Assembly: GCA_964019165.1 (NCBI GenBank)
Contig: OZ025283.1
Span: forward strand, 5,157,001 to 5,221,000
Length of the DNA: 64,000 nucleotides
Origin: Mastigias papua
Lineage: Eukaryota > Cnidaria > Scyphozoa > Rhizostomeae > Mastigiidae
Direction of reading: 5' to 3'
Shown here: positions 20,084 through 30,475 of the stretch, in pieces
Numbering within the stretch: position 1 is the stretch's first letter
How the letters are laid out: each line of letters starts with the position of its first letter
Notes under the pieces: generated by a model
Told to the model about the DNA's origin: nothing
The model's input: only the letters and a program-made list of their open reading frames with translations
Database searches by the model: none
Translations under genes and position numbers: made by a program

Positions 20084-20945
20084 TTGAAATAGCTAAAATA
20101 ACAGCTAATTAAGGCCAACTATAGCGAAAAGAAAATAACTTATAATTTACAATGCAAAAAACACTAAAAAAAGACAAAATTAATTAATCCAAAAACCCCA
20201 AATCTTTTATAAAAACTCTACACAATCTGCAGGTGCATGAATCGCCATTCCACTGTTTTATTTTTCTTTTGAATTCTTGAATTGTGCTACAGTCTCTCAA
20301 ACAACTTGGAAGTGAGGACCATAAAAAGCAGCCTCTGTATTGAATATTCTCAGTACCATATATTGTCGTCCTTACTTTCGGCAGTTGCAAATGATTTATA
20401 TTCCGCAAACTATAATAGTTGTCTCTTTCTGCAAAAATGTCTTTCATAAAAGTTGGGTTAAGATCATTCTTTGTTTTGAAAATCTCTATCATAAGCAACT
20501 GCAGATTGCGTTGGTGTGTGGTTACAGAACTATTTACATTATTTACAAAATCATTTCCACTATCTTTGCACACAATTCGCAATGCTCTTTCCCGAATTTT
20601 GTTCACCTTAGAGTTGATTGTCCTGTCATGGAACATCCATACGAGTGGACAGTAATTGAATTGTGATTTGATAAATGCATCCATCAGCAACTTTAATTTG
20701 ACAGGGTCCGTACAATTAGAGAGGCGGGCAAGTGCATGCAATTTTTGGTTTGCCTTTTTGCATAAGTCTTCGACATGTTTTGTGAAACTTAATTTTTTAT
20801 CAAAAGTAACTCCCAAAAGCTTTTCATAATCACTTTCTTTAATTGTAGAGTTTCCAATGTTGACTACTGAACCTTTACATTTGTTACCAAATATCATAAG
20901 ATGACATTTGTCTTCATTAAGTTTTTTTAAGTCTTCAATGCGCAC
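20020..20945 (-). pseudogene. 5'-truncated LINE, RT C-terminus and (AAT)n tail
   Basis: On the minus strand a 253-residue open frame (20945-20184) carries LNEDKCHLMIFGNKC, YEKLLGVTFDKKLSF, LMDAFIKSQFNYCPLVWMFH and an ending GDSCTCRLCRVFIKDLGF. This is the C-terminal part of a CR1/L2-like non-LTR reverse transcriptase, after the catalytic box. A short 3' UTR and an (AAT)n tail follow (20058-20020), the usual 3' end of such LINEs. It is inserted at the end of the Harbinger MADF gene. Confidence 0.85.
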
Positions 20946-22682
20946 AAAAAACAGCTGAAGTTACAGAGCCAGCATCTTTTACATAATTTGCTGTCTTATT
21001 TCAATATATCTTTTACTCTCAGGTGTCCACTTCCCCTGCCCCTTGTCAATTTTTTGTAAAATTTCTAGCCCTCACTCTTGTTAGATCCCTCTCCGCTTAA
21101 TAAGACTGCATTGATGCTGGTGTTGATATTTTCTGCTGTACTAGCTATGAATCCATTAGCATACAATTTCACTTAAACACTATACTTGCTTGAACACTCT
21201 AAATGTGAATATTTTACACCCTAGTGCCCTAGTACTTCCTGCTTACAACTTCGACTCACCAGTTTTCCATCACCAAGTAGATCATGAGTTTATTTCCAAC
21301 CACACGGGGGACAATTTGACACCAAAGAGTATGATTTACAGAATCATATCATTGAGTTAATGAATTAATTTTTCCGCAGTCTCTGACATGTTGTATTTGC
21401 CAAGGCACTTGCCCATTGACACTATTAAAATAATCGTTGAAATCTTTTCTGATATTCCCGGCAGAAAATTTATATCTGTTTCCTCCTGTCATTTGCAAAT
21501 TTGTCATCCCACTATCTTCACCGTTTACCAACTCTCTCCAATCTCCAGTGACAACGTTTCCACTAGAATCTTCACTGTCAACAAAGCCAGTAGGTATATA
21601 CATGGCATTTTCTGTCAGCTGCAAATAGTTATGTAAGCAAATAGTGGCCATGGTTATTGACTGCACTAGATCGACATTCCCTCTTATTGGTCTACGAAAC
21701 ACTCTCCATTTAGCAGCAAGAATACCAAAGGTATTTTCTATCGTTCTCCGAGCTCTTGACAGTCTATAGTTATATATCCTTTCTTCCTCCTTTAAGTACT
21801 TTCCAGGATAAGGAACCATCAGCCATGTTTCCAACGGGAAGATAGCGTCACCAACCAGAACATAGGGGAAACTTTTCCATGGATTTCTTTAGCACCTGGC
21901 AGTTTTATTTCGGCATTCTCAAAAGCTTTCGAAATTGGAGAGTCTGCTGAAACCCCTGAATCATTAGACCTTCCAAATGCTCCTACATCGACTAGAGTAA
22001 AGCAGTAATTTGCATCACACACAGCCAGCAAAAAAATGCTATGAAAATTCTTATAATTAAAAAATGTAGAACCAGCATTCTTTGGACATTCCATTGCAAT
22101 GTGCTTCCCATCAAGTGCCCCTATGCAATTTGGAAACTGCTACAGTTCTTCAAAACTTTCTGAAACTTTGACCCAATCTGATGTAGACTTTGGTGGACAT
22201 AGATAAATATTATTCAGAGCAGCCTATAGCGCATCACAAGTTTCTCTAATTATCTTTCCAACTGTTGATCGTCCTATTCTGAATTGAAATGCCTGAGATT
22301 GCTGAGAGTCACCGGTGACCAAGAACCGTAATGTAACTGTCAGACGTTCTGCTGGTTCAATGGGTTGCCTGGATCTGCAATGTTTTTTTCTAATTAATGG
22401 TCCTACCAAACTCAGGAGGTGTTCAAGTCTTTCAGGAGACATTCGAAGGAATCTGCAAAAGCATAGCATATTTAGATTATATATTTTATATATTCCATAC
22501 ATTTAGCTAATGAGGAGAGCAGTCCTACAGTACAATTGCAGGGTTTCAAAGGGACCTTCCATAAAATAAAATTATAGTTAAATGAACTAACAGAATAAAT
22601 TAATATGCTTAAAAGCCTATTCAAAACCCAAGAATACTCTTAATAAAAATTATAGCACGAAAAAGCGGTACCATGTTTTAAC

Positions 22683-22725
22683 CATACTGAAAAGCTTTTT
22701 TTCGTCCGACACTCGTCAGAGTATG
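22683..22725 (-). ncRNA. Type I hammerhead ribozyme (copy G, left inverted repeat)
   Basis: This is the mirror of copy H. On the minus strand it has stem I CATACT/AGTATG, core CTGACGA and a two-pair stem II. Stem III has one extra A compared with copy H (seven A instead of six), which bulges the stem. Probably less active than H. Confidence 0.65.
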
Positions 22726-22803
22726 AAACGTCGGATAGCGACCGAAAGGTGAACCGAAATTTATAGCCAGATATGCGGATATCCAGACGATGTCCTTATT
22801 TCT

Positions 22804-23404
22804 TGTATTAAGCAAAAACTTGCCAACTTTGCAGCGGAAAATCCGTGTGGTCCTGAGAAGTGCCCAGTTTACCTAAAATTGCCCTGGATTGGTAATGTTT
22901 CAGCAAGATTTGAAAACCAAATTAACAAAGCCATTACACCCTGTTTCTATGCTGTGAAACCTCGTGTGGTCTGCAATACTAAGGTCATGCTACCATCTGC
23001 TAAAAAAGATAGCGTTCCTACCACTCAAAAAAGTTGTGTAGTTTATGAATTTTCTTGCCGATGTGAAGCTCGGTGCGTAGGACGCACTACGCAGAGACTA
23101 GCTGACAGAATAAAGTAACATATACCCACGAGCATCAGGAAGAAAAACACTACAATAAGGGAACAGCCACCTCGTATGTGTAAAAACTCTAATTCTAAAA
23201 TGAAAAGTGATTCGGCCATAGGACAACATCTCATTAAAAACCCAGAATGTGCCAAAACATATTCAGACGATAATTTTCGGATCATTGGGCAAGAAAGATT
23301 GTCCTTTCATTTAAGTGTTTTGGAATCAGTTTACATAAAGACTCAAAACCCAGTCTTGTGTAAACAAAAAGAGTTCATTTTCTCACTTGGACTCTTCAAG
23401 TAAA
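22804..23404 (+). pseudogene. Penelope-like protein, GIY-YIG endonuclease part, one stop
   Basis: The frame reads NPCGPEKCPVYLKLPWIG, then CFYAVKPRVVC, then the cysteine-rich CVVYEFSCRCEARCVGRTTQ of GIY-YIG endonuclease domains in Penelope-like elements. A single in-frame TAA at 23116-23118 interrupts it. The same frame then continues from 23119 to a second stop at 23402-23404 (DSAIGQHLIKNPECA, then SVYIKTQNPVLC). The reverse transcriptase is missing by 5' truncation. The protein would nick target DNA for insertion. Confidence 0.8.
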
Positions 23405-23528
23405 CAATGGTGAATAGGTGCCAAGAGGCCAATCATATGGCAAACTGGACACATTATTCATCATATCACGTGTACCCGCATATCTGGCTATAAATTTCGG
23501 TTCACCTTTCGGTCGCTATCCGACGTTT

Positions 23529-23570
23529 CATACTCTGACGAGTGTCGGACGAAAAAAGCTTTTCAGTATG
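23529..23570 (+). ncRNA. Type I hammerhead ribozyme (copy H, downstream repeat)
   Basis: Stem I is CATACT (23529-23534) with AGTATG (23565-23570), fully paired. The core is CTGACGA (23535-23541). Stem II is only GT/AC around the loop GTCGG. GAA (23551-23553) precedes stem III, AAA/TTT around AGCT, and the cut is after C23564 (context UUC). The stem II loop GTCGG is complementary to CCGAC just upstream (23520-23524), which could form a peripheral contact. It follows the Penelope-like frame in the same orientation. Confidence 0.72.
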
Positions 23571-24140
23571 GTTAAAACATGGTACCGCTTTTTCGTGCTG
23601 TAGTGAAGTTCTGTAGTACCAACAGACTTTTCAAATAAAAATTATCAAAAATTGCCAGAGAAAAAAATTAAAGCTCAAGAATAGCAAATTCATGTAAAGA
23701 ATGATTTGAAAGTATGGTGTTGTTACCTGTAGAAGTACTTTCGATCTTGCAAACGCAGCTCCTGAACAAGCATGTGATACAGCCCATATGTTTGCCGTTG
23801 CTGCAATATTTTTCGCACCAAAAAGCGATGTTTTCTTTTGTTTTGTTTTATCAAACCTAACTGCACAAATGAATAGGCCAACAACAAAAACTTCCTATCT
23901 GCTTCTGCCATGACTAGAAAATTGTCTTTTTTGGCCCCAGTTGCTTGAGAAAGTGCATAGAGCGCACTACAACTCTCAAATACTGTCAACGACCTTCTGC
24001 AACCCTCAATGACCCTCAACGACCTACAGCGACTTTATGGAAATTCAGCCATATCAGTGACCCGCAAAGATTGAAAAAGACTGTCAACAACCCTCAACGA
24101 CCCTCAACGACCCTCAACGACTATATGGATACCAGGCTTT

Positions 24141-25081
24141 AGAGGCAAAGTCTGGTGGGTAGGCAAGGACAAAGATGTAGAGAGATTATGTAAGTCTTGT
24201 GAATCATGTCAGTTAGTTTCAAGTTATGACCCACCTGTACCGATAGTGACCACAGAGATGCCTACATCCCCTTGGAAGTTTTGCAGTACAGATTTGTTAG
24301 GTCCTTTGCCAGATGGTCGGTCAGTTATTGTTATCATTGATTATTTTAGTAGATATTTTGAGGCAGCAATGATTAAGCCTACTAAAACAGGAGTGATTAT
24401 AGAATTTCTTGATGCTATTTTAACCAGGTTTGGTTATCCAGAAGTTCTTAGAACAGATAATGGTCCTCAGTTTGTCTCAAATGAGTTTCAGGCATTTCTT
24501 AGAAGAAATGGCATTAGATGGTTGTCCACAGTGCCTTTATGGCCAAAAGCTAATGGGCTTGTTGAGAGAACCAACCGTACAATTGTGAAGGTACTTAAGA
24601 TTGCAGCATTAGAGAAAGCAGATATTCAGAAAGAGTTTAGAAAGTTCTTGCAGGCCTATAGATCAACTCCACATTCAGCTACTGGCTGTACTCCATTTTC
24701 TCTTATGTTTGGTAGAGAGATGAGGACTAAGTTGCCACAATTAGATTATTCAGTTGCAAACCCAGAAGTCGCAAGAGATAGAGACAGAAAGTATAAGTTG
24801 AAGATGAAAGAGTATTCAGACAAGAGGCTGTTGAGAGTAGTATTAGACAGGGAGATATTGTAGTGCTGAAGAATGAAAGGACAGCTAAGTTGGAGCCTAA
24901 TTTTAGGCCAGAGAAATACACTGTTATCAGTCTTGATGGTTCAGATATGGTTTGTCAGTCTTCTGAGACAGGACATATAGTTAGGCGGAATGTTCAGTTT
25001 GCAAAGAAGTTGTCAGTTATACATTTCAGCTTGATAAAGAACTTATTTCAGATTCGCAACAGGACATACAGGTTCCAGTAG
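24141..25081 (+). pseudogene. Gypsy integrase, 3' part
   Basis: The frame resumes directly after the Harbinger element with the Cys pair of the zinc domain (LCKSCESCQL). The DDE core follows: FCSTDLLGPLPDGRS, RTDNGPQFVSNEFQAF and KANGLVERTNRTIVKV. The frame ends at 24863; the C-terminal domain (KLEPNFRPEKYTVISLDG) continues in another frame to 25081. The enzyme would insert element DNA into the genome. Confidence 0.88.
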
Positions 25082-25291
25082 AAGAGGTGGAACCTGATAT
25101 ATCTGAACAAGGGCTTGCAGCACCAGCCAATGAACCAGCAGCAGGAGACAATGCTTCCGTGGAAGAAAAAGAAAGTCCAATGCCTGGAGCAAGACGCAGT
25201 GGATGAGTGCGCAAGCCACCTGTCAAGTTAGCTGATTATCTTGTTGAATGACTAACTGTTAGTTGATGCTTTCATTTAAAAGGGGGAGAGG

Positions 25292-25430
25292 AGTAGTGTA
25301 TTGATTGTATTAATTTTATTGATTTGAATTGTAATGTAGTGATTGGATAATGTATATACCATATATGGTTAAAGAGATAGTACGATTGGGACAACGAAGA
25401 AAGAAGGCGTTTTTCTGAGTAGATTTCTAG
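25292..25430 (+). repeat. 3' LTR of Gypsy element
   Basis: Matches the 5' LTR. It is preceded by the polypurine tract AAAAGGGGGAGAGGAG and followed by the target duplication ATGTAC (25431-25436). Confidence 0.9.
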
Positions 25431-25593
25431 ATGTACCTATGTTGACAATGGTGAGCCATCATAGAACATTCTTGTATCAAGCCACTGCTGACTTCAACAA
25501 ATTACCATCAAGAGTGAATCAATCAAAACAGTTTGTCAATTCAAAACAAACTTAAAATCACTGTAGTTTTAAAGACTATGGTTAAAACAGTAG

Positions 25594-25728
<135 letters not shown>

Positions 25729-26089
25729 GTAATTCTCTTATCTCTATACTTGTACTATATATTATATATATTATGTAATTCTCTTATCTCTATACTTGTA
25801 CATATTTCCTAGCCTTATTTTATTGAATATACTCAAAGGACTATACTTACATTTAGTGATATTTAATTATAGGTTTTTCTTCTATCAATTAATTCATTTA
25901 TTTTACTGCCAGTGAAAACCCTATTCTGTGCAATGAATACATTACATTAAATTACATTATATTACATTGCATTATGGTACCATGTTCCTCACTTCTTAGT
26001 GAATATTTTTTCTCAAAAGTCGCCCAATTTTAATTGTCCTTTCCTGAAACCCACCTCTTCTTGTTGACATAACTTCTATACTAACTCAA

Positions 26090-26910
26090 TTAAATGATAA
26101 CAAGAGCCAAACTCAAAAATTAGTATGTTTCTCACACAACACTTTGGTTTCTCTTAGCATATTGACAGTAATTCATCAGCCCTCCCATCCCAGCTACTTA
26201 CCCTTTATTTACCACAACTGCATCCAATGTTCTAGAACTGCTCCCATATTTTGGGTGGTACCTCAGTGAAACTCAAAAGTAGGATCAAAAAAGTCATCCA
26301 GTAGTTATCCAGTTATTGACCAATACCCCCAAAAAAGCCAGTCATGATCTCACATATGTAGAGTTGATATTCTCTGCTTGATTTAAAGTCTTCAGTCTAT
26401 TACTACCTATTTCAAAATAAACAAAATTATCAATAGAGCTAGCGCCACACTTCTTTCATAGCTACTTTTCATTAAATTCTTCAATTCATTCATACGAAAC
26501 AAGACATTCAACTCGTGGAGACATCTATGTAGAAAAGAAGAATACGCTACAATTTGGCTTAAGATCCATCCGTTACTTGGGGGCGAAACTTTGGAATGAT
26601 TTGCCATTGGAAGTTAGGAACTCTACCTCTAAGTTTTTATTCAAAAGAAAGCTAAAACTTTACTTGCAAGATACTATGTGAATGTAAATCGAAACATTTG
26701 CACTTTAATTACACGCATCAGCTATTGAGTTCAACTAATGTCTTCTACAATGAAGGGTGGCCTCATCTTAGTTTAACTACTTTGAGGTCTCCCGAAGTAA
26801 AAACAAAAACCCTGCTGCATCTTATAACCCGTAAATGTTTGTTGTTCTTTTGTTCATTAATGTTATTGTAGTTGTGGTTTTAAATGAAAATGAAATGAAA
26901 TGAAAATAGA
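26090..26910 (+). pseudogene. LINE C-terminal fragment with (ATGAA)n tail
   Basis: Translations on the + strand in mixed frames give LPSQLLTLYLPQLHP and a CSHILG-type block near 26180-26250. Near 26480-26680 comes YETRHSTRGDIYVEKK, then RYLGAKLWNDLPLEVRN, then FLFKRKLKLYL, the typical C-terminal end of non-LTR reverse transcriptase proteins. A 3' UTR ends in ATGAAAATGAAATGAAATG (about 26884-26907). It is heavily decayed and lies inside the 8-bp-duplication TIR element. Confidence 0.75.
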
Positions 26911-27560
26911 GGCTTGTTCTTTCTCTGATCCTACTTGTCCGCTATTTCTCTGGCTACCATTAACGGTGTCATGTTGTGACAGAGCTCGTTGTGACATTAT
27001 CTGTCATCCTCGATAGCATGTACTAGTATCACAGGTAAACCATTATCCAAACGATTTAAGTTTAATATATTTGGTTTATTTAGTTGCAACGGTTGAGTGC
27101 TTTTGAACCAGTGCTTTTTGTTGGTTTACTTGATAATTTTTACTGATGTTGAAAGAAATCCTAACTGTCTCTGATCTGTATGTGTTGGTTGAACCCAAAA
27201 GTATTAAAAGTCCATATTTTGTATATCAGCTACCCATAAGTATCAAAAGGACATAATTTTAAATCAGCTACCCATAAGTATCGGACAACAAAGCAATTTA
27301 TTACCCTGAATTATCGGATGGACCCCCCGTATACAAAATGTTCAAGTGACCCCCCCTGCGCGCTAGGTGAGCAAAAATATTGCACCTCCTAGTGATTTTC
27401 AAAATGGCGGTCAGGGCACCATGTGTTGTTGTATGAAAATTGCCTACGGTTTCTTTAACCAACCATTCGAGTTAAAAATCAAAACATCGGCATGTCATTA
27501 GCTATGAACATTAGCTTAAAATATCAAGATAGAATTCTGATTACAGTCACAAATAATTTA

Positions 27561-27830
27561 AAATTATTCCAGTATTTCGTTGGGTAGCTTCCTTTTCACA
27601 GCCAAAATTCTTCGTGGAAGAGACTCGTATAATTTGTCAATAAAATACAGTGGGATTCGGTCCCATTCAGAAATGATTCGGGCTTGAAGCTCTTCTTTGG
27701 TTGTTGGAGGACCTCTTGCGTCATGACTAAGCTTGTTTTCTATGAACAGCCTTATATTTTCAATGATGTTCATGTAAGGGCTTTGTGCTGGCTATGGCAT
27801 AGCAGGGACAACTCGAATAGAAAGATATAA
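27561..27830 (-). pseudogene. Tc1/mariner transposase C-terminal fragment
   Basis: PAQSPYMNIIENIRLFI resembles the NPIEN block that carries the third catalytic acidic residue of Tc1 transposases. KEELQARIISEWDRIP and YESLPRRILAVKRK form the typical C-terminal end. A stop codon interrupts just upstream of PAQSP. The rest of the transposase is missing, so this is a dead fragment. Confidence 0.82.
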
Positions 27831-28030
27831 CTTTGTTTATGCTGCTATGGGTTGTTACGTCAATATTCTAGCTAAATGCTTTATTATGCAAATTAGATGT
27901 CGACAGCATTGCGAAAAGAACAAGGCCATGCTAAACTGGAAGAACTGAACGTTAAGTTATAAATGATCGATTTTGTTAAAAGAGAGATTACATAAAGTAA
28001 GAAACCGCTTATTATCTGTTTCTTGTTGAT

Positions 28031-28430
28031 TTACTTTGTTTGACTTGAATTCACCCCTCCATGGAGCTTTCTAACACAATAGACAAGGTAATGATCACTG
28101 AGACAAATCTTATAGACCCCAGAATCAGCAATGTTTGTTTGATTTGTGGTTGCAATATGATCAATTAAAGCAGATGTTTCAATAGTGACCCTAGTATGTT
28201 CTATAACCAGACTCATGCCGAAAAGATCATACAGTTCATGTAAATGGGAAAAGTGGCTCAGATTAGCATCTGTGGTAGAAAAATCACTCAAGTCACAATT
28301 AGTATCACCTAGAAGTATCATTTCCTTATTCTCCCGGTCAAAATACCTTAAATTCTCTTCAAGACATTCAAAAACAAGACAATGGACTACTTGGAGGCCT
28401 ATGCCACCCGAGGATGATAAATGGAAGTGA
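28031..28430 (-). pseudogene. LINE endonuclease (APE-type) fragment
   Basis: The minus strand gives ILLGDTNCDL, then LYDLFGMSLVIEHTRVTIET, then ALIDHIATT and ICLSDHYLVYCV. These are the GDxN, T-xDHI and SDH blocks of an apurinic endonuclease domain in CR1/L2-like LINEs. It stops after SSQTK at 28031. The corresponding reverse transcriptase is not attached. Confidence 0.82.
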
Positions 28431-29200
28431 GTTTTTAGGCTCCACCTTGATACAAACTATCGATATAGATATTTTACAACTCAAGCCTTAGATAATAGGT
28501 AGTTGCAGCTGCTTTGGATGTATATCACAAAATGCAATGTGATGCACTGAAATACAAGTACTAGAATCTTTGAATTTAAATCAAAGCATTCATCCATTGA
28601 AAATTACAGAATTAGCCAGATGCATTATTTTTGCATTGTTTATTTTTACCACGTTGGAATCATCTGAATTATACAAAGCTACCTTACTCGTCCGTTTTGT
28701 TTAGTGATCGTAACTGCTTGTCTAAACAAAACAAGAAACGAAAATGACGGTATTTTAACATTTTATCAGTAATACCGATCGAAACCATTGTTCCGACATT
28801 TCATAAACTTATTTAATGAAGAAAGGTCAAAGGGCGCTATAAAACTGTATTGAGTGGGTTCTTTTTTAAGAGTGAGCGCTAAAATATCATGTCTATTAAA
28901 GCAAAGGCTAGTGGAAAGGGCAATGCTAAGGATTACTTGATTACAAAAGAGGCTGATGTTTTCACGAGGATCAATAAAATGCAAATGAACAACTGCTGTG
29001 TAATTGGCTATAGCTCTTGCCTCGTTTCGACCAAAGGCCATCTGCGATGAAAGTGAAAATGCTCAAACAAACAGAGGAGAAGTGTGAAGAACGGGTAGAG
29101 TTGGACAAAACACAGTAGATGAAGCAGTAGCAGATTAGCTTCCAGTTGCTATAGCAGAGGAAATAAAACAGAAGAAGGGAATTGAACGCATTGTGAAAAC

Positions 29201-29839
29201 ATGGATATCGAATCGGGTTCAAATCTTGTCTCGGACTCTTGTGGGCAAACACCGGCAAAATCAATGGACAGAAAATCCAAGACGACTAGATTCTACGGTG
29301 TGAGCTTTCTTAGAGGGAAAATAAAAGGCAATGACTTTCAGACATTTTATGAAAGGAATCGAAAGGTATTTGATGACCAAGACATCGTTATCTGTTGCTT
29401 TATAATGATGGCAATAATTATCATAATATTAGGTGTATCGTTGGCACTGGCAGGTCATTTTACTCCAAAGAAAAAACTGGTTGATGTCACATCAAGCAAT
29501 GGCACAAGGGTAGATTCTAACATTCATGTTATTCTTCATTACAATCGTATGCTAGAAACATTTGCCCTATCTGGTATGGTCCTACTGGCAGTTGGTATCA
29601 TCATGTTCATTTTGATCATTACTACCTCTCTTTGTTACACATATGAAGTGAAAATTCAAAGAAATAAAGGATACAATGAGCTGGCATCAGGTTCGGATAC
29701 AGAAGATATGATCTTGCTCAATAATACAAAAGATGATGATCAGGTTGCTAATGGCAACACTCAAGAATCACCTGCTGAACAGTTCCCTACCATACACAAA
29801 ACATTTAAACCATCCGAGTTGAACTCAACGAGCCAATAA
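29201..29839 (+). CDS. Neurensin-like two-pass membrane protein
   Basis: An intronless frame of 212 residues. Two membrane segments (about 62-84 and 122-145) are linked by a loop of about 37 residues containing DSNIHVILHYNRMLET. The N-terminal FYGVSFLRG before the first segment, a FTPK turn just after it and the spacing of the segments resemble neurensin (vesicle membrane proteins of nerve cells in vertebrates). The C-terminal tail (146-212) is polar and acidic and probably cytosolic, as is the N-terminus. The AATAAA at 29835-29840 overlaps the stop codon. Function here is inferred only from the family. TMEM74-like proteins are an alternative, since that group has a similar topology. Confidence 0.65.
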   Translation: MDIESGSNLVSDSCGQTPAKSMDRKSKTTRFYGVSFLRGKIKGNDFQTFYERNRKVFDDQDIVICCFIMMAIIIIILGVSLALAGHFTPKKKLVDVTSSNGTRVDSNIHVILHYNRMLETFALSGMVLLAVGIIMFILIITTSLCYTYEVKIQRNKGYNELASGSDTEDMILLNNTKDDDQVANGNTQESPAEQFPTIHKTFKPSELNSTSQ

Positions 29840-30149
29840 AGAAAATTCTTTAAATTGTACATTTAATGTATTGATCTAACGATTATTTATCAACAAATGA
29901 ATACTCAAAAGTATTTGAAGCTTAAACGTGTGCAATCTATGACCTGCAAAGAGCAATGCATCAACAAGCCACCTAATTATATGTTTTTACAGATTATCAA
30001 ATGATATTCTTGATGTATACATAGATCTTAAATTAATTTTAAATGGCATTGTGCCGACAAATAAGCAAAGCAGTTTAGATATGTGCCTGGAATAGTCGTA
30101 TATGAAATAAATCTAAATGAACAATACAAAGGAGAACAAAAGAGCGATA

Positions 30150-30475
30150 TAAAATGGCTCTTACTTATTCTACAAGTTTTTATAAGAAACCTAAATCCAG
30201 GCCTAGTAGTAAAATGTGCTTAATTTCTAAACACATTATAGTTCAAAACATTTCTCAAAAGTTTCTTAATTCATTGACAACAATTGTAGTGAAAATGAAA
30301 ACCACACGTAAAAACGTAGTCTTCTGCAATAACCCTAAGGGGGGCACTACTGTTGTGGGAAAATCTAAATCCGTGGAGGAAAAGTGAGTTTCCCAAAGTG
30401 TAAAAGATGGCATAGCAATTTCTAAAGTTTCTTAACTCCATCCTTGTAGCTCTAAAAGTTTCTTAGATTTTAGGA
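30150..30475 (-). repeat. Dispersed repeat related to 12.9-13.45 kb
   Basis: Read on the minus strand, segments such as AAGAAACTTTTAGAGCTACA, GAGTTAAGAAACTTTAGAAAT and TCCACGGATTT match 12931-13030. AAGAAACTTTTGAGAA and GGTTTCTTATAAAA match the 13340-13425 side. The order is preserved but the Tudor-like part is missing. It looks like a deleted copy of the same transposon-like family. Confidence 0.6.

Larger units (their letters stand above)
22654..23599 (+). mobile_element. Penelope-like element fragment between inverted hammerhead repeats
   Basis: Repeats of about 125 bp in inverted orientation (22654-22778 and 23476-23599, nearly identical) flank a 5'-truncated Penelope-like open frame. 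Each repeat holds a type I hammerhead, minus strand on the left and plus strand on the right. Penelope-like elements are known for pseudo-LTRs that can lie in direct or inverted order. The copy is inserted in the intron of the Harbinger transposase. Confidence 0.8.
21349..23911 (-). pseudogene. HARBI1-like DDE transposase, broken
   Basis: The first exon is 23911-23727 (MAEADRKFLLLAYSF to LVQELRLQDRKYFYR). Its GT donor joins in phase with 22452 (FLRMSPERLEHLLSLVGPLI). Downstream come the helix-turn-helix region, then CIGALDGKHIAMECP with the first catalytic D, VDVGAFGRSNDSGV with the second, and RARRTIENTFGILAAKWRVF with the catalytic E. Two in-frame stops near 22220-22140 and a frameshift near 21840 inactivate it. 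Its intron (22453-23726) contains the Penelope-like insertion. Confidence 0.85.
18699..24138. mobile_element. PIF/Harbinger DNA transposon inserted in Gypsy integrase
   Basis: Perfect 34-bp terminal inverted repeats begin AGCCTGGTATCCATATAGTC (18699-18732 and complement 24105-24138). The 3-bp target duplication TTA (18696-18698 and 24139-24141) is typical of PIF/Harbinger. Both subterminal zones are full of CAACGACCC-type repeats, likely transposase binding sites. It encodes the usual two proteins, a Myb/SANT-MADF DNA-binding protein (plus) and a HARBI1-like DDE transposase (minus), both now broken. It has received a LINE tail (20.0-20.95 kb) and a Penelope-like fragment (22.65-23.6 kb). The integrase frame resumes right after the second TTA. 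Confidence 0.92.
15639..25430 (+). mobile_element. Ty3/Gypsy LTR retrotransposon, inactive, interrupted by a Harbinger element
   Basis: Two short direct LTRs of about 139 bp (15639-15777 and 25292-25430) flank gag, protease, reverse transcriptase, RNase H and integrase in the Ty3/Gypsy order. The 6-bp ATGTAC at 15633-15638 and 25431-25436 is the target duplication. A purine tract (25278-25291) precedes the 3' LTR, and TTGGCGACGAG just after the 5' LTR is the probable primer-binding site. A PIF/Harbinger element of 5.4 kb (18699-24138) splits the integrase. gag and the region around protease carry frameshifts. The LTRs differ at only a few bases, so the insertion is fairly young. Confidence 0.92.

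Noticed and set aside
26150..26200. CTGATGA...GAAAC on the minus strand as another hammerhead
   Set aside because: The segment between has no stem II pairing, and the region reads as part of a LINE protein on the + strand.
28766..29041. Minus-strand 91-residue frame divergent from the neurensin-like gene
   Set aside because: No recognisable motif, no second exon and no conservation evidence; cannot be supported as a gene.
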